In this document: positions 1 to 7,833 of the stretch, piece by piece
How the letters are laid out: the number at the start of each line of letters is the position of its first letter
Numbering within the stretch: position 1 is the first letter of the stretch
Source: Gemmatimonadota bacterium
GTDB taxonomy: Bacteria > JBHIER01 > G020348925
Assembly: GCA_020348925.1 (NCBI GenBank)
Contig: CP070758.1
Span: 1,951,565 to 1,974,336, forward strand
Length of the DNA: 22,772 nt
Reading direction: 5' to 3'
Translations under genes and position numbers: made by a program
The notes under the pieces: generated by a model
The model's database searches: none
Seen by the model: the letters and a program-made list of their open reading frames with translations, nothing else
What the model was told of the DNA's origin: nothing

Positions 1-199
1 GTAATCATGTTATATTAGAAAACCCATTATGGCCGTCTTTTCTCCTCTTTTTTAAAGAGATACCTTCGAAGATGTCCAAATGGAAAAGGCAGATGGCAAG
101 TTTAAAATCGAAACTTTGGATCCGTCAAATTGAACACATGGACCTTTGCAATTTGCATTTTTGGATTTTAAATTTGGGATTTTGAGTTTTGAGCACGGT

Positions 200-275
200 G
201 GGGCAGTAGCTCAGCTGGGAGAGCGCATCCCTCGCACGGATGAGGTCGTCGGTTCGATCCCGATCTGCTCCACCA
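200..275 (+). tRNA. tRNA-Ala (anticodon CGC)
   Basis: Full cloverleaf seen by hand. The acceptor stem GGGGCAG (200-206) pairs with CTGCTCC (265-271). The D arm is GCTC/GAGC, and the anticodon stem CATCC/GGATG encloses the loop CTCGCAC with anticodon CGC. The T arm has the TTCGATC loop, and CCA is encoded at 273-275. The G3-U70 wobble pair, the identity element of alanine tRNA, is present and independently supports the assignment. It decodes GCG codons. The SRP RNA starts about 20 bases downstream, so the two are probably co-transcribed and separated by processing. Confidence 0.96.
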
Positions 276-294
276 AAAACCACAGGGTTAGATG

Positions 295-569
295 AAGGTC
301 GTGCTAGGCGGGGAGTTAGCGGTGCCCTGTACCCGCAATCCGCTATAGCGGGGTTGAATTCCCAACCTGAGGTCTTATCCTTCCCGAGAGACAGTTAGGC
401 ACGTGGTGTTGAAGATCAGGTCCCACGCAACGTGAGATCACCGAACCCCGTCAGGACCGGGAGGTAGCAGCGGTAGGTGAATCCTCTCGTGTGCCGTGGG
501 ATCACCTGGTCGGAGCTAACGACCTGAATGTCGCTTGAGAAGAGGGATCGAGGGTGGGTGCACGACCTT
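295..569 (+). ncRNA. ffs: Signal recognition particle RNA, large bacterial type with Alu domain
   Basis: The ends form a perfect 10-bp terminal helix, AAGGTCGTGC (295-304) with GCACGACCTT (560-569). The 5' part carries the Alu-domain signature around 301-365, including GGTGCCCTGTA and the CCGCTATAGCGGGG stretch. The middle carries the conserved SRP domain IV hairpin at about 447-473, with the TCAGGACCGGGAGG core and the AGCAGC internal loop that binds Ffh. At about 275 nt this is the long form known from Firmicutes and several other phyla, not the 114-nt 4.5S form of Enterobacteria. It targets nascent membrane and secreted proteins to the membrane through Ffh and FtsY. No obvious T-tract terminator follows; a hairpin lies at 649-692. 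Confidence 0.95.
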
Positions 570-648
570 ATCGTCTTCTCTAAAGACAGTCAGGCCAAAT
601 TTAAAAGGGCCCAATCAAACGTGATCGTTGGAGGGACCAGGGAGCAAA

Positions 649-692
649 GGATTCAAGTGTCAAAATTTTTTTCAACTTGACCCCTTGAATCC
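649..692 (+). other. Long hairpin between SRP RNA and dnaX
   Basis: GGATTCAAG (649-657) is perfectly complementary to CTTGAATCC (684-692). After a small internal loop, GTCAA (659-663) also pairs with TTGAC (677-681), leaving a T-rich loop of about 13 nt. No T-run follows the stem, so it does not look like a standard intrinsic terminator. It may be an RNA-processing or stability element, or a fragment of a degenerate CTTGAAYCC-type intergenic repeat. Confidence 0.5.
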
Positions 693-757
693 TGAAACCC
701 TAAAGCTCTCTCGATTCATTCGGGAATCCTGCACATTTTAAGGAGAAGAATCGTACT

Positions 758-2428
758 GTGTCATACTTAGTCATGGCCCGGAAGTGGCGGCCCCTCACCT
801 TTGAAGATGTGGTCAACCAGGATCACGTCAAACGCACCCTGGCCAATGCCATCAAGGCGGGCCGTATCGCCCACGCCTACCTCTTCTCCGGACCTCGCGG
901 CATCGGCAAGACCACGGTCGCCCGGATTCTGGCCAAAGCCCTCAACTGCGAAAATGGTCCGACGGCGATTCCGTGCAACGAATGTTCGGTCTGCCGGGAG
1001 ATCATGGAGAGCCGAAGCCTCGATGTTCTGGAGATCGACGGAGCATCCAACCGTGGTATCGACGAGGTGCGCAATCTGCGCGAAAACATCAAGTATGCTC
1101 CCCTGAAGAGCAAGTTCAAGATTTACATTATCGACGAAGTTCACATGCTCACAGATCCGGCTTTTAACGCCCTGCTCAAAACACTGGAGGAACCGCCGGT
1201 CCACGTCGTCTTTATCTTTGCTACGACTGCCCCACAAAAAATTCCGGCCACTATTCTGTCACGATGCCAACGGTTCGACTTCCGGCGCATCTCCGCGAAG
1301 GAGATTGTAGAACGGCTCTCCCAGATCACCCGCGAAGAGAAAATCTCCATTGACGATGAGGCTCTTGTCATTCTGGCGAAAAAGGCCGACGGAAGTTTAC
1401 GGGATGCCGAGAGCTTACTGGACCAGATGGCCTCTTTTACGGACGAACGGATCACGTCCGAAACGGTCCGCCACCTGCTGGGCGTGGTCGATCAGGAGTT
1501 CATCTTTCGGCTCGGCGATATCATCGCTGCCAAGGATGTGCCATCCGGTCTCGACGTGGTGGGCAGGGTGATCGATGAAGGTATGGACATCCAGGAGTTC
1601 TTCAAAACTCTGGCAGAACACTTGAGAAATCTATTGGTGGCGAAATCGACGAGTGATGCCTCACATCTGATCGATGCGGATGAGGGCGGTCGGAAACGAT
1701 ACCGGGAACAGGCGGTGCACTTCTCCGAGGGGGACATTCTGCGAATGATTCGTATCGTCTCAGACCACGAATTCAATCTGAGAAGAAGCCCTTTACCCAG
1801 GCTCGAGCTTGAAATGGCCGTCCTGCGTCTCATCAAGCTGGACTCCAGCGTCAGCCTCGAGGAGGTGCTCAATCGGCTGGAGGCCATAGGAGATGCATCC
1901 GCGGGAGATTTGTCGCTCTTCGCCCACGAGGAGAAAAAGGAGCTGAATCTCTTTGAGGAGCCAACACCCGAGCGGCGGGCTCACATCCCGGTCACTCAAA
2001 CCGAACAGCCACAGCAGGAGACCGAGCCCGTGGAATCAACACACTTGGAGCCCATTCGTGACCGCTGGAACGATATTGTACAAAAAGTCAAGAAGAAGAA
2101 AATGGGTCTGGGAACGTTCCTGGGAAGTGGCACCCCGACTCGACTCGACAAAGACGTCCTGACCGTATCCTTCGCCAAGGGAAACGGCTTCAGTATCGAA
2201 ATTATCAACAGGGACAAAAAAATCGTCACTGATATCTTGCACGAAGAATTCGGAAAGACTTTGAGCCTGGAATGCATCATAGACGAGACACAGGATCCTG
2301 CACCGGACCCATCTTCAGAGGCAAACCGACCCGACTCCCTGAAGCTCGATGCAGAGCGCCTGTATGAGAATGAGCCTATAGTCAAGAAAATTGTAGATGT
2401 CTTCGATGGAAAAATCGTCCAGGAATAA
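758..2428 (+). CDS. dnaX: DNA polymerase III subunit tau/gamma
   Basis: Clamp-loader ATPase of the replicative polymerase; it loads the beta clamp and, as tau, links polymerase cores to the helicase. Seen: the N-terminal family signature MSYLVMARKWRP, Walker A GPRGIGKT (45-52), a zinc module with Cys64, Cys73, Cys76 and Cys79, a Walker B/DEVH motif (about 123-129) and the SRC motif (168-170) that contacts neighbouring subunits. A variable linker at about 380-425 precedes a C-terminal domain (about 430-515). The GTG start at 758 is preferred over ATG 773 because it restores the conserved N-terminus and has AAGGAG at 740-745. At 556 aa the length is normal. No strong A-AAA-AAG slippery site was seen, so a programmed gamma form is not evident. 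It sits upstream of ybaB and recR, the classic dnaX-ybaB-recR order. Confidence 0.97.
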   Translation: MSYLVMARKWRPLTFEDVVNQDHVKRTLANAIKAGRIAHAYLFSGPRGIGKTTVARILAKALNCENGPTAIPCNECSVCREIMESRSLDVLEIDGASNRGIDEVRNLRENIKYAPLKSKFKIYIIDEVHMLTDPAFNALLKTLEEPPVHVVFIFATTAPQKIPATILSRCQRFDFRRISAKEIVERLSQITREEKISIDDEALVILAKKADGSLRDAESLLDQMASFTDERITSETVRHLLGVVDQEFIFRLGDIIAAKDVPSGLDVVGRVIDEGMDIQEFFKTLAEHLRNLLVAKSTSDASHLIDADEGGRKRYREQAVHFSEGDILRMIRIVSDHEFNLRRSPLPRLELEMAVLRLIKLDSSVSLEEVLNRLEAIGDASAGDLSLFAHEEKKELNLFEEPTPERRAHIPVTQTEQPQQETEPVESTHLEPIRDRWNDIVQKVKKKKMGLGTFLGSGTPTRLDKDVLTVSFAKGNGFSIEIINRDKKIVTDILHEEFGKTLSLECIIDETQDPAPDPSSEANRPDSLKLDAERLYENEPIVKKIVDVFDGKIVQE

Positions 2429-2657
2429 CCGCAGCTTTGCCTCGAAATGCAAAATTGCGCATGAACAGAGAGGTCGTTCTTGTGACGAATACGCCCGGAA
2501 AGGGCGACACCCCATCGGTGGAGAGATGACACGTGAAGGAAAAGAGCGCCAGGAGAAAATGCGTTATGCTCACTTCTCTCATTTTTATCTCTTTCCGTCG
2601 CGTCGGGCTTTATGCCCCTTCATGTGGAAACTTTCATGGATCAAGGAGGAATAACGA

Positions 2658-2999
2658 ATGGTCAAGGGATTGGGCAATTTAATGAAGCAGGCCCAAAAGT
2701 TGCAGGAGAGATTGGCCCAGATCCAGGAGGAGCTGGAAACGATCGAAGTGGAAGGCACCTCCGGAGGAGGCATGGTCACCGTTGTAGCCAACGGCAAACA
2801 AGAGATCGTTCAGGTCAAGATCGATCCCGAGGTGGTCAATCCCGATGATGTGGAGATGTTGGAGGATCTCGTCGTTGCCGCAGTGAATCAAGCCAGGGAA
2901 CGAGCCCAGGAGGTGGCCGACGAAAAGATGCGCGAAGCCACCGGCGGCATGCTCCCCGGTATGGGTGAGGGGTTTAAGATCCCAGGTCTGATTCCTTAA
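2658..2999 (+). CDS. ybaB: YbaB/EbfC family nucleoid-associated protein
   Basis: Small DNA-binding protein of 113 aa that forms dimers and coats DNA; in well-studied bacteria it is encoded between dnaX and recR, as here. Seen: the family start MVKGLGNLMKQAQKLQERLAQIQ, an amphipathic coiled-coil helix, followed by the GGGMVTVVANGKQEI strand segment and the KIDPEVVNPDDVEMLEDLV segment that are diagnostic of the family. The C-terminus is Gly/Met/Pro-rich, as usual. The ATG has an excellent AAGGAGGA ribosome site (about 2643-2650). The 229-base gap after dnaX includes a short CGCCC/GGGCG hairpin at 2492-2506 without a T-tract. recR follows after 15 bases, so the two are presumably co-translated from one mRNA. 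Confidence 0.95.
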   Translation: MVKGLGNLMKQAQKLQERLAQIQEELETIEVEGTSGGGMVTVVANGKQEIVQVKIDPEVVNPDDVEMLEDLVVAAVNQARERAQEVADEKMREATGGMLPGMGEGFKIPGLIP

Positions 3000-3014
3000 C
3001 GCCAGGAGCAGCTC

Positions 3015-3614
3015 GTGCCTTTTTTCTCTCCCTCAGTTGAGACACTCATCACTGAGCTGAATAAAATGCCCGGGATTGGCAGGAAATCGGCCCAACGGCT
3101 GGCTTTTTACCTTTTAAAAATCCCGAAGGATGAAGCGCTGGCCCTAGCCAAGGCCATCACTTCTGTCAAAGAGAAGGTCTCGTTCTGTACAATCTGTTTC
3201 AATATCACGGAAGAAGATCCCTGCCATATCTGCCGTGACGGAACCAGAGATCCGACCGTGCTCTGCGTTGTCGAGAAACCTTCCGACGTGATCGCCGTGG
3301 AAAAGACGAGCGGATTCAAGGGGCGCTTTCACGTGCTCGGAGGAGCTCTCTCGCCCCTGGACGGCATCGGTCCGGACGAACTGAAAGTCAAAGAGTTATT
3401 GGCCCGGCTCGATGGCCAGGTAAAGGAAATTATCTTAGCCACAAATCCCAATGCGGAGGGGGAGGCCACGGCCCTCTTTCTGTCAAGACTGATCAAGCCC
3501 TCGGGGGTAAAAGTATCGAGGATCGCTCGAGGATTACCCATGGGCAGTGACCTCGATCTTGCCGACGAGATGACGCTCACCAGGGCCATCGAGGGACGGA
3601 TCGAAATACCATAA
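3015..3614 (+). CDS. recR: Recombination protein RecR
   Basis: RecR works with RecF and/or RecO to load RecA on SSB-coated gapped DNA. Seen over 199 aa: an N-terminal helix-hairpin-helix (LNKMPGIGRKSAQRLAF, about 15-31), a C4 zinc finger with Cys58, Cys61, Cys70 and Cys73, and a Toprim domain (VVEKPSD at 85-91, then LATNPNAEGEATA at about 141-153). The C-terminal ARGLPMGSDLDLADEMTL segment is the family's closing motif. The GTG start at 3015 gives the expected length (E. coli RecR is 201 aa) and has AGGAG at about 3004-3008. The neighbour ybaB ends 15 bases upstream. The 127-base gap downstream separates this cluster from the oxidoreductase operon. Confidence 0.97.
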   Translation: MPFFSPSVETLITELNKMPGIGRKSAQRLAFYLLKIPKDEALALAKAITSVKEKVSFCTICFNITEEDPCHICRDGTRDPTVLCVVEKPSDVIAVEKTSGFKGRFHVLGGALSPLDGIGPDELKVKELLARLDGQVKEIILATNPNAEGEATALFLSRLIKPSGVKVSRIARGLPMGSDLDLADEMTLTRAIEGRIEIP

Positions 3615-3679
3615 CCTTTCTTTCCCCTCAGAAATACGGTTGAGATGCCTGACCGATTTTTCATTCGCCCCCTTTTTCC

Positions 3680-3707
3680 TTGACCTAAATCGAAAAAATA
3701 CTAATTT
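3680..3707 (+). promoter_or_regulatory. Candidate promoter of the por operon
   Basis: TTGACC (3680-3685) is followed after 16 bases by TAATTT (3702-3707) in an AT-rich stretch 35 bases upstream of porG. The -35 box matches the consensus well, but the -10 box matches only 3 of 6 positions. The call rests mainly on position at the start of a long co-directional gene run. Confidence 0.3.
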
Positions 3708-3741
3708 TTAGAGTTTATTATCTTTTTCTAAGGAGGACAGT

Positions 3742-4314
3742 ATGGCACACATGACTGAAGTGCGATGGCACGGGAGAGGTGGCCAGGGTGCTAAAACAGC
3801 AGCCACTCTTCTGGCCGAAGCAGCTTTGAGTGAAGGCAAATACAGTCAGGGCTTTCCTGAATACGGGCCCGAGCGCGAAGGGGCACCTATGAGGGGCTTT
3901 ACGCGCATCAGCGATGAACCGATCCGGCTCCATTGCACTATCGACAGCCCTGATGTGGTCGTCGTCCTGGACGACACGCTCCTGGAAGCGGTCGATGTCT
4001 GCGCCGGGCTCGCCACGGGCGGCACGGTGGTGGTGAATACGATCCTGAAACCGGAAGATATCGGGAAAAAGCTGTCGGCATCGGAGACCAAGCTCTTCAC
4101 AGTGAACGCCACACAAATTGCCCTCGATGAGATCGGCAGGCCAATCCCCAACACACCCATGCTCGGAGCCCTCATCAAGGCTACAGGGATATTGAAAATC
4201 GATACCATCTATAACGAAGTGCAGGAGAAATTGGGCAAGAAGTTTACGCGTCAGATTATTGACGGAAACATACATGCAGTCAAACGAGCGTATGAGGAGG
4301 TCAAAAAAGAATGA
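3742..4314 (+). CDS. porG: 2-oxoacid (pyruvate):ferredoxin oxidoreductase, gamma subunit
   Basis: Gamma subunit of the four-subunit CoA-acylating 2-oxoacid:ferredoxin oxidoreductase, which converts pyruvate, CoA and oxidised ferredoxin to acetyl-CoA, CO2 and reduced ferredoxin, or runs in reverse. Seen over 190 aa: the family opening EVRWHGRGGQGAKTAA, the FPEYGPEREGAPMRGFTRIS block, and VVVLDDTLL followed by a Rossmann-like region. It has a strong AGGAGG site (3731-3736) five bases before ATG. Its stop overlaps the next start in an ATGA arrangement, implying translational coupling with porD. The order gamma-delta-alpha-beta is the one found in Thermotoga and archaea. The exact substrate (pyruvate, 2-oxoglutarate or branched-chain oxoacids) cannot be fixed from sequence alone. 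Confidence 0.9.
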   Translation: MAHMTEVRWHGRGGQGAKTAATLLAEAALSEGKYSQGFPEYGPEREGAPMRGFTRISDEPIRLHCTIDSPDVVVVLDDTLLEAVDVCAGLATGGTVVVNTILKPEDIGKKLSASETKLFTVNATQIALDEIGRPIPNTPMLGALIKATGILKIDTIYNEVQEKLGKKFTRQIIDGNIHAVKRAYEEVKKE

Positions 4315-4616
4315 GAAAAGAACGTGGCTGGCAGGAGATACCCATCGGCGGTCTCATACTGGAAGCGGGTAATGCCGAGGAATACGAGACGGGCTCCTGG
4401 AGGACGTACCGACCGGTCAAAGATGGCGAAAAGTGCATCCACTGCCTGAGATGCTGGATCTACTGCCCGGATTCCGCTGTTTTGACTGAGGATGGGAATC
4501 AGGTCGGTTTCGATTTGGAACATTGCAAGGGATGCGGCATCTGCGCCGCAGAATGTCCGCCGAAGGTGAGAGCAATCGAAATGGTATTGGAAAGCAATTT
4601 TGAGGAAAAGGAGTAG
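4311..4616 (+). CDS. porD: 2-oxoacid (pyruvate):ferredoxin oxidoreductase, delta subunit (2[4Fe-4S] ferredoxin-like)
   Basis: Electron-transfer subunit of 101 aa. Two cluster-binding motifs are visible: CIHCLRCWIYCPD (C-x2-C-x2-C-x3-C) and CKGCGICAAECPP (same spacing), giving two [4Fe-4S] centres that carry electrons from the catalytic subunit towards external ferredoxin. The N-terminal half (PIGGLILEAGNAEEYETGSWRT) is the delta-subunit extension that distinguishes it from free ferredoxins. The start ATG overlaps the porG stop by four bases, and porA starts three bases after its stop, so the cassette is tightly coupled. All eight ligand cysteines are intact. Confidence 0.92.
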   Translation: MRKERGWQEIPIGGLILEAGNAEEYETGSWRTYRPVKDGEKCIHCLRCWIYCPDSAVLTEDGNQVGFDLEHCKGCGICAAECPPKVRAIEMVLESNFEEKE

Positions 4617-4619
4617 CAC

Positions 4620-5801
4620 ATGCGGAAAATCGTTGCTTTGACTGGGAACGACGCCGTCGGCACGGCCATGAAGCAGATCAACCCGGATGTCGTGGCCGCC
4701 TTTCCCATCACCCCGCAGACGGAGCTTATGCACAAATTTGCCGAGTTTCATGCAAACGGGGAGGTGGACACGGAGCTCGTTCTCGTTGAATCGGAGCACA
4801 GTGCCATGAGCGCCTGCGTGGGTGCGGCGGCGGCTGGGGCGAGAACCATGACGGCGACGTCAGCCCAGGGGTTGGCGCTCATGTGGGAGATTCTTTACGT
4901 TCAAGCGTCCTGCCGTCTGCCCATGGTCATGCCGGTGGTGAACCGGGCCCTGAACGCCCCCCTGAATATTCACTGCGACCACAGCGACACAATGGGGGCT
5001 CGGGACTGCGGCTGGATTCAAATCTACTCGGAGAACACACAAGAAGCTTACGATAACGTCATCCAAGGTGTCCCCATCGGTGAAAAAAACGACGTGAGAT
5101 TGCCGGTCATGATTACTCTTGATGGGTTCATATTGAGTCATACGATGGAGCGCGTAGAACTGTTGGACGACGATGAAATTCAACGGTTCATCGGCGAATA
5201 CCAACACCCTCACTCTCTCCTGGACACCGAGAACCCCGTAACCTACGGACCCGTCGATCTGCCGGACTACTACTTCGAGCACAAGCGGCAACAGGTGCTG
5301 GCCATGGAGCGAGCAAAAGATTCCATCCTGGAAGTGGGCCGAGCTTTCGCCGATCTGACCGGCAGGGATTACGGCCTCTTCGAGGAGTACCGCCTGGGCG
5401 ACGCTGAGATAGCCATCCTGGCCATGGGCTCAACAGCGGGCACGGCCAAAGAGGCAGTGGATCAGCTTCGGGATCGGGGGAAGAAGGTCGGACTCTTGAA
5501 GCTGCGCGTCTTTCGCCCGTTCCCTTACGAAGAGCTCGGTCAATCGCTGGAGCATCTCAAAGTGCTGGCGATATTCGACAGGGCCATCTCCTTTGGATCC
5601 TATGGCGGAGCCCTCTTTTCCGAGGTGCGGTCAGCCCTGTTTGGAGCCGGAAGAATCCCTCTCGTGACGAACTATATTTACGGCTTGGGCGGGCGGAATA
5701 TCAGCGTCGAAGAGATCGGTTCGGTTTTCGATGAACTGGAGCACGTCGCCCAGACTCAACAGATTGAGAACACGATCACCTATCTCGGTGTACGAGAATA
5801 G
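4620..5801 (+). CDS. porA: 2-oxoacid (pyruvate):ferredoxin oxidoreductase, alpha subunit
   Basis: Alpha subunit, 393 aa, near the usual length of about 390-400. It supplies the pyrimidine-binding half of the thiamine pyrophosphate site and the substrate pocket. Seen: TGNDAVGTAMKQ then FPITPQTELMH near the N-terminus, the conserved glutamate in VESEHSAMSACVGAAAAGART, the CDHSDTMGARDCGWIQ region that fits the pyruvate-type alpha subunit, and a C-terminal transketolase-like domain (EIAILAMGSTAGTAKEAVD, then LKLRVFRPFPYEEL). A GAAAAGGAG ribosome site lies just inside the end of porD. porB follows after 12 bases behind TAGGAGG. The match to alpha subunits of pyruvate:ferredoxin oxidoreductase is good; alternative oxoacid specificity remains possible. 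Confidence 0.93.
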   Translation: MRKIVALTGNDAVGTAMKQINPDVVAAFPITPQTELMHKFAEFHANGEVDTELVLVESEHSAMSACVGAAAAGARTMTATSAQGLALMWEILYVQASCRLPMVMPVVNRALNAPLNIHCDHSDTMGARDCGWIQIYSENTQEAYDNVIQGVPIGEKNDVRLPVMITLDGFILSHTMERVELLDDDEIQRFIGEYQHPHSLLDTENPVTYGPVDLPDYYFEHKRQQVLAMERAKDSILEVGRAFADLTGRDYGLFEEYRLGDAEIAILAMGSTAGTAKEAVDQLRDRGKKVGLLKLRVFRPFPYEELGQSLEHLKVLAIFDRAISFGSYGGALFSEVRSALFGAGRIPLVTNYIYGLGGRNISVEEIGSVFDELEHVAQTQQIENTITYLGVRE

Positions 5802-5813
5802 GAGGAATAGAAG

Positions 5814-6752
5814 ATGGCTATAAGATTAAAAGAATTGTCAAAACAGAGAGAGCTTCTATCCGGGGGACATCGGGCCTGCGCTGGGTGCGGATGTTCCGTG
5901 GTTATTCGACAGATGCTGCTGGCAGCGGGCCCGGACACTGTCGTGGGATGCGCCACCGGTTGTATGGAAGTGGCTACGTCCATCTATCCTTACACCGCCT
6001 GGCGGGTGCCCTGGATCCACAACGCCTTTGAAAACTCAGCGGCCACCGTCAGTGGCGTCGAGGCCGCTTACGAGGCCCTCAAAAGGAAGGGCAAGATCGA
6101 CAAAGAAATCAACTTCATCGCCATGGGCGGGGACGGCGGGACGTACGACATCGGAATTCAGGCCCTCTCCGGCGCCATGGAACGGGGCCACAGAATGCTC
6201 TACCTGTGCTATGACAACGAGGCGTATATGAATACGGGTATCCAACGATCGAGTGCGACCCCCCTTGGGGCAGCCACATCCACCACGCCGGTGGGTAAGA
6301 AGATACCGGGCAAGCAATTGTTTCGCAAAGACCTGACTGCCATCATGATCGCCCATCGCATCCCCTATGTGGCTCAGTCTTCGGTCCACAACGCGCGCGA
6401 TTTCATGACGAAAGTGCAAAAGGCCTTGTCCGTCGACGGTCCGTCCTTCATCAATGTCCTGGGTACCTGCCACCGGGGTTGGCGTTTCAAGATGGAGCAT
6501 TCCATTGAGATGTCCAGATTGGCCGTCGAGACCTGCTACTGGCCTCTCTTTGAAGTTGAGAACGGAAAATGGAAGCTGAGCTACAAACCGAAAGAGAAAC
6601 TCCCTCTGGCCGAATGGACCGAACGCCAGGGTCGATTCGCGCATCTTTCCAAGGAGGAGAACAAACACATCCTGGAGCGGGCACAACACGATGTCGACGA
6701 GCAATGGGAGGAGCTCCTGAGGCGCTGCGGTCAGGAGACCGAAAAGCAGTGA
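5814..6752 (+). CDS. porB: 2-oxoacid (pyruvate):ferredoxin oxidoreductase, beta subunit (TPP-binding)
   Basis: Catalytic thiamine-pyrophosphate subunit, 312 aa. Seen: CAGCG (Cys22, Cys25), GCATGC with Cys50, and LGTCHRGW with Cys219, which together make the expected four ligands of the proximal [4Fe-4S] cluster. The TPP/Mg motif runs GGDGGTYDIG (105-114) to the Asn-containing DNEAYMNTG (134-142). The QRSSATPLGA segment following it is typical of POR beta subunits. It has a strong TAGGAGG site. It closes the porGDAB cassette; pgsA starts 37 bases later and likely belongs to the same transcript. Confidence 0.94.
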   Translation: MAIRLKELSKQRELLSGGHRACAGCGCSVVIRQMLLAAGPDTVVGCATGCMEVATSIYPYTAWRVPWIHNAFENSAATVSGVEAAYEALKRKGKIDKEINFIAMGGDGGTYDIGIQALSGAMERGHRMLYLCYDNEAYMNTGIQRSSATPLGAATSTTPVGKKIPGKQLFRKDLTAIMIAHRIPYVAQSSVHNARDFMTKVQKALSVDGPSFINVLGTCHRGWRFKMEHSIEMSRLAVETCYWPLFEVENGKWKLSYKPKEKLPLAEWTERQGRFAHLSKEENKHILERAQHDVDEQWEELLRRCGQETEKQ

Positions 6753-6789
6753 GTCAATCCTCTCACAGAGGGAAAAGAATGGTCACCGA

Positions 6790-7386
6790 ATGAATGCACC
6801 AAATATTCTGACTTTGTTCCGTATTGCGATTACACCGCTTTTCGTGGTCTTTCTGTTTGAAGAAGGGGTGTGGCCCAAATATGCGGCCACCCTTTTTTTC
6901 TTGTGTGCGGCCCTGTCCGATTTCTTCGACGGCTATCTTGCCAGGAAGAGGGGAAGCGTGACACGGCTTGGACGGTTTCTGGATCCGCTGGCCGATAAGA
7001 TCCTGACATCAGCGGCCTTCATCTCATTTGCGATTTTGAAAATGGTGGCGGTGTGGATGGTTTATATCCTGGTCGTTCGAGAAATTATTGTCACCGGCTT
7101 GCGCGTCTACTCCATTACCAGGAAAAACCCCCTTGTCACCAGCAGGTTGGCCAAGTGGAAAACGAGTTGCCAGATGGCGGTCATTTTTATCATACTCCTT
7201 TTCATGAATGTACACGCCCAGCAGGCTCCCGGGATGTCGTGGCCCGCCGCACCTCACGATTGGCAATATTGGGTCATCAACGGACTTGTCCTTTTCATCA
7301 CCGCTCTGGCAACGGCCACGGGAATTCATTACCTGGTGCAGAATTTCATCTTTTCGCGCAGGTCCATTGCTGAGGGGGGGTCGTGA
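6790..7386 (+). CDS. pgsA: CDP-diacylglycerol-glycerol-3-phosphate 3-phosphatidyltransferase
   Basis: Inner-membrane enzyme that makes phosphatidylglycerophosphate from CDP-diacylglycerol and sn-glycerol-3-phosphate. The CDP-alcohol phosphotransferase signature D-G-x2-A-R-x8-G-x3-D-x3-D is perfect, with Asp47, Gly48, Ala51, Arg52, Gly61, Asp65 and Asp69. Several hydrophobic segments fit the six-helix membrane fold, and 198 aa is a normal length. The start is ATG 6790. The best upstream purine tract (GAGGGAAAAG, about 6768-6777) is better spaced for an upstream four-codon ORF (6779-6793) whose stop overlaps this start, which suggests translation re-initiation. The stop overlaps the pgpA GTG start, so both steps of phosphatidylglycerol synthesis are coupled. 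Confidence 0.95.
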   Translation: MNAPNILTLFRIAITPLFVVFLFEEGVWPKYAATLFFLCAALSDFFDGYLARKRGSVTRLGRFLDPLADKILTSAAFISFAILKMVAVWMVYILVVREIIVTGLRVYSITRKNPLVTSRLAKWKTSCQMAVIFIILLFMNVHAQQAPGMSWPAAPHDWQYWVINGLVLFITALATATGIHYLVQNFIFSRRSIAEGGS

Positions 7387-7829
7387 CAAAAATCGCGAAA
7401 ATAGTGGCCACTGTCGCTTATGTGGGATATGCACCCATAGCTCCCGGCACGGCGGGGAGCGCGGTGGCGGCGGCCATTTATTGGGTTCTTCCTGAATTTC
7501 ATAGAGGCATCCGCAGTGCCGCCGCACTATTTCTCATTCTGGTGGGCACATGGGCATCGTCCAGGGCGGAGAAAATCTACGGGCGCGACGCCTCGAGGAT
7601 CGTCATCGATGAATTCGCGGGTTTTTTTATCGCTGTTCTTCTTTTGCCCAAAACACCGATCGTCGCAATTCTGGGGTTTTTCATCTTCCGCGTTTTCGAC
7701 ATTTTCAAACCCTTTCCCATTCGTCTTGCCGAGAAATTGAGGGGGGGCCTGGGAGTGATGGCCGATGATGTTCTGGCAGGAATTTTCACGAATATCCTGT
7801 TACGTCTGTATCTCTGGATAGCTCTTTGA
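7383..7829 (+). CDS. pgpA: Phosphatidylglycerophosphatase A family protein
   Basis: Membrane phosphatase that removes the terminal phosphate of phosphatidylglycerophosphate, the step after PgsA. Seen over 148 aa: the PgpA blocks GYAPIAPGTAGS (15-26), IDEFAGFF (75-82), FRVFDIFKPFPI (102-113) and GLGVMADDVLAG (122-133), separated by hydrophobic membrane segments. The Asp/Glu residues in these blocks are the presumed Mg-binding catalytic residues of the family. The GTG at 7383 overlaps the pgsA stop (GTGA), so no other start is sensible. cinA begins four bases after the stop. Confidence 0.94.
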   Translation: MTKIAKIVATVAYVGYAPIAPGTAGSAVAAAIYWVLPEFHRGIRSAAALFLILVGTWASSRAEKIYGRDASRIVIDEFAGFFIAVLLLPKTPIVAILGFFIFRVFDIFKPFPIRLAEKLRGGLGVMADDVLAGIFTNILLRLYLWIAL

Positions 7830-7833
7830 GGGA

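Noticed and set aside
130-158. TTGAAC-N17-TTGCAT as promoter for the tRNA-SRP RNA unit
   Set aside because: The spacing and position are suitable, but the -10 box matches only 3 of 6 consensus positions in an AT-rich low-complexity stretch, so it is not listed as a feature.
2081-2222. Possible programmed frameshift in dnaX at A-rich sequences
   Set aside because: The A-runs (CAAAAAG near 2081 and seven A at 2216-2222) do not form a proper A-AAA-AAG heptamer in frame, and the second is too near the C-terminal domain end to create a gamma-like product.
2492-2506. CGCCC/GGGCG hairpin between dnaX and ybaB as a terminator
   Set aside because: There is no T-run after it, and the conserved dnaX-ybaB-recR linkage makes termination here unlikely.
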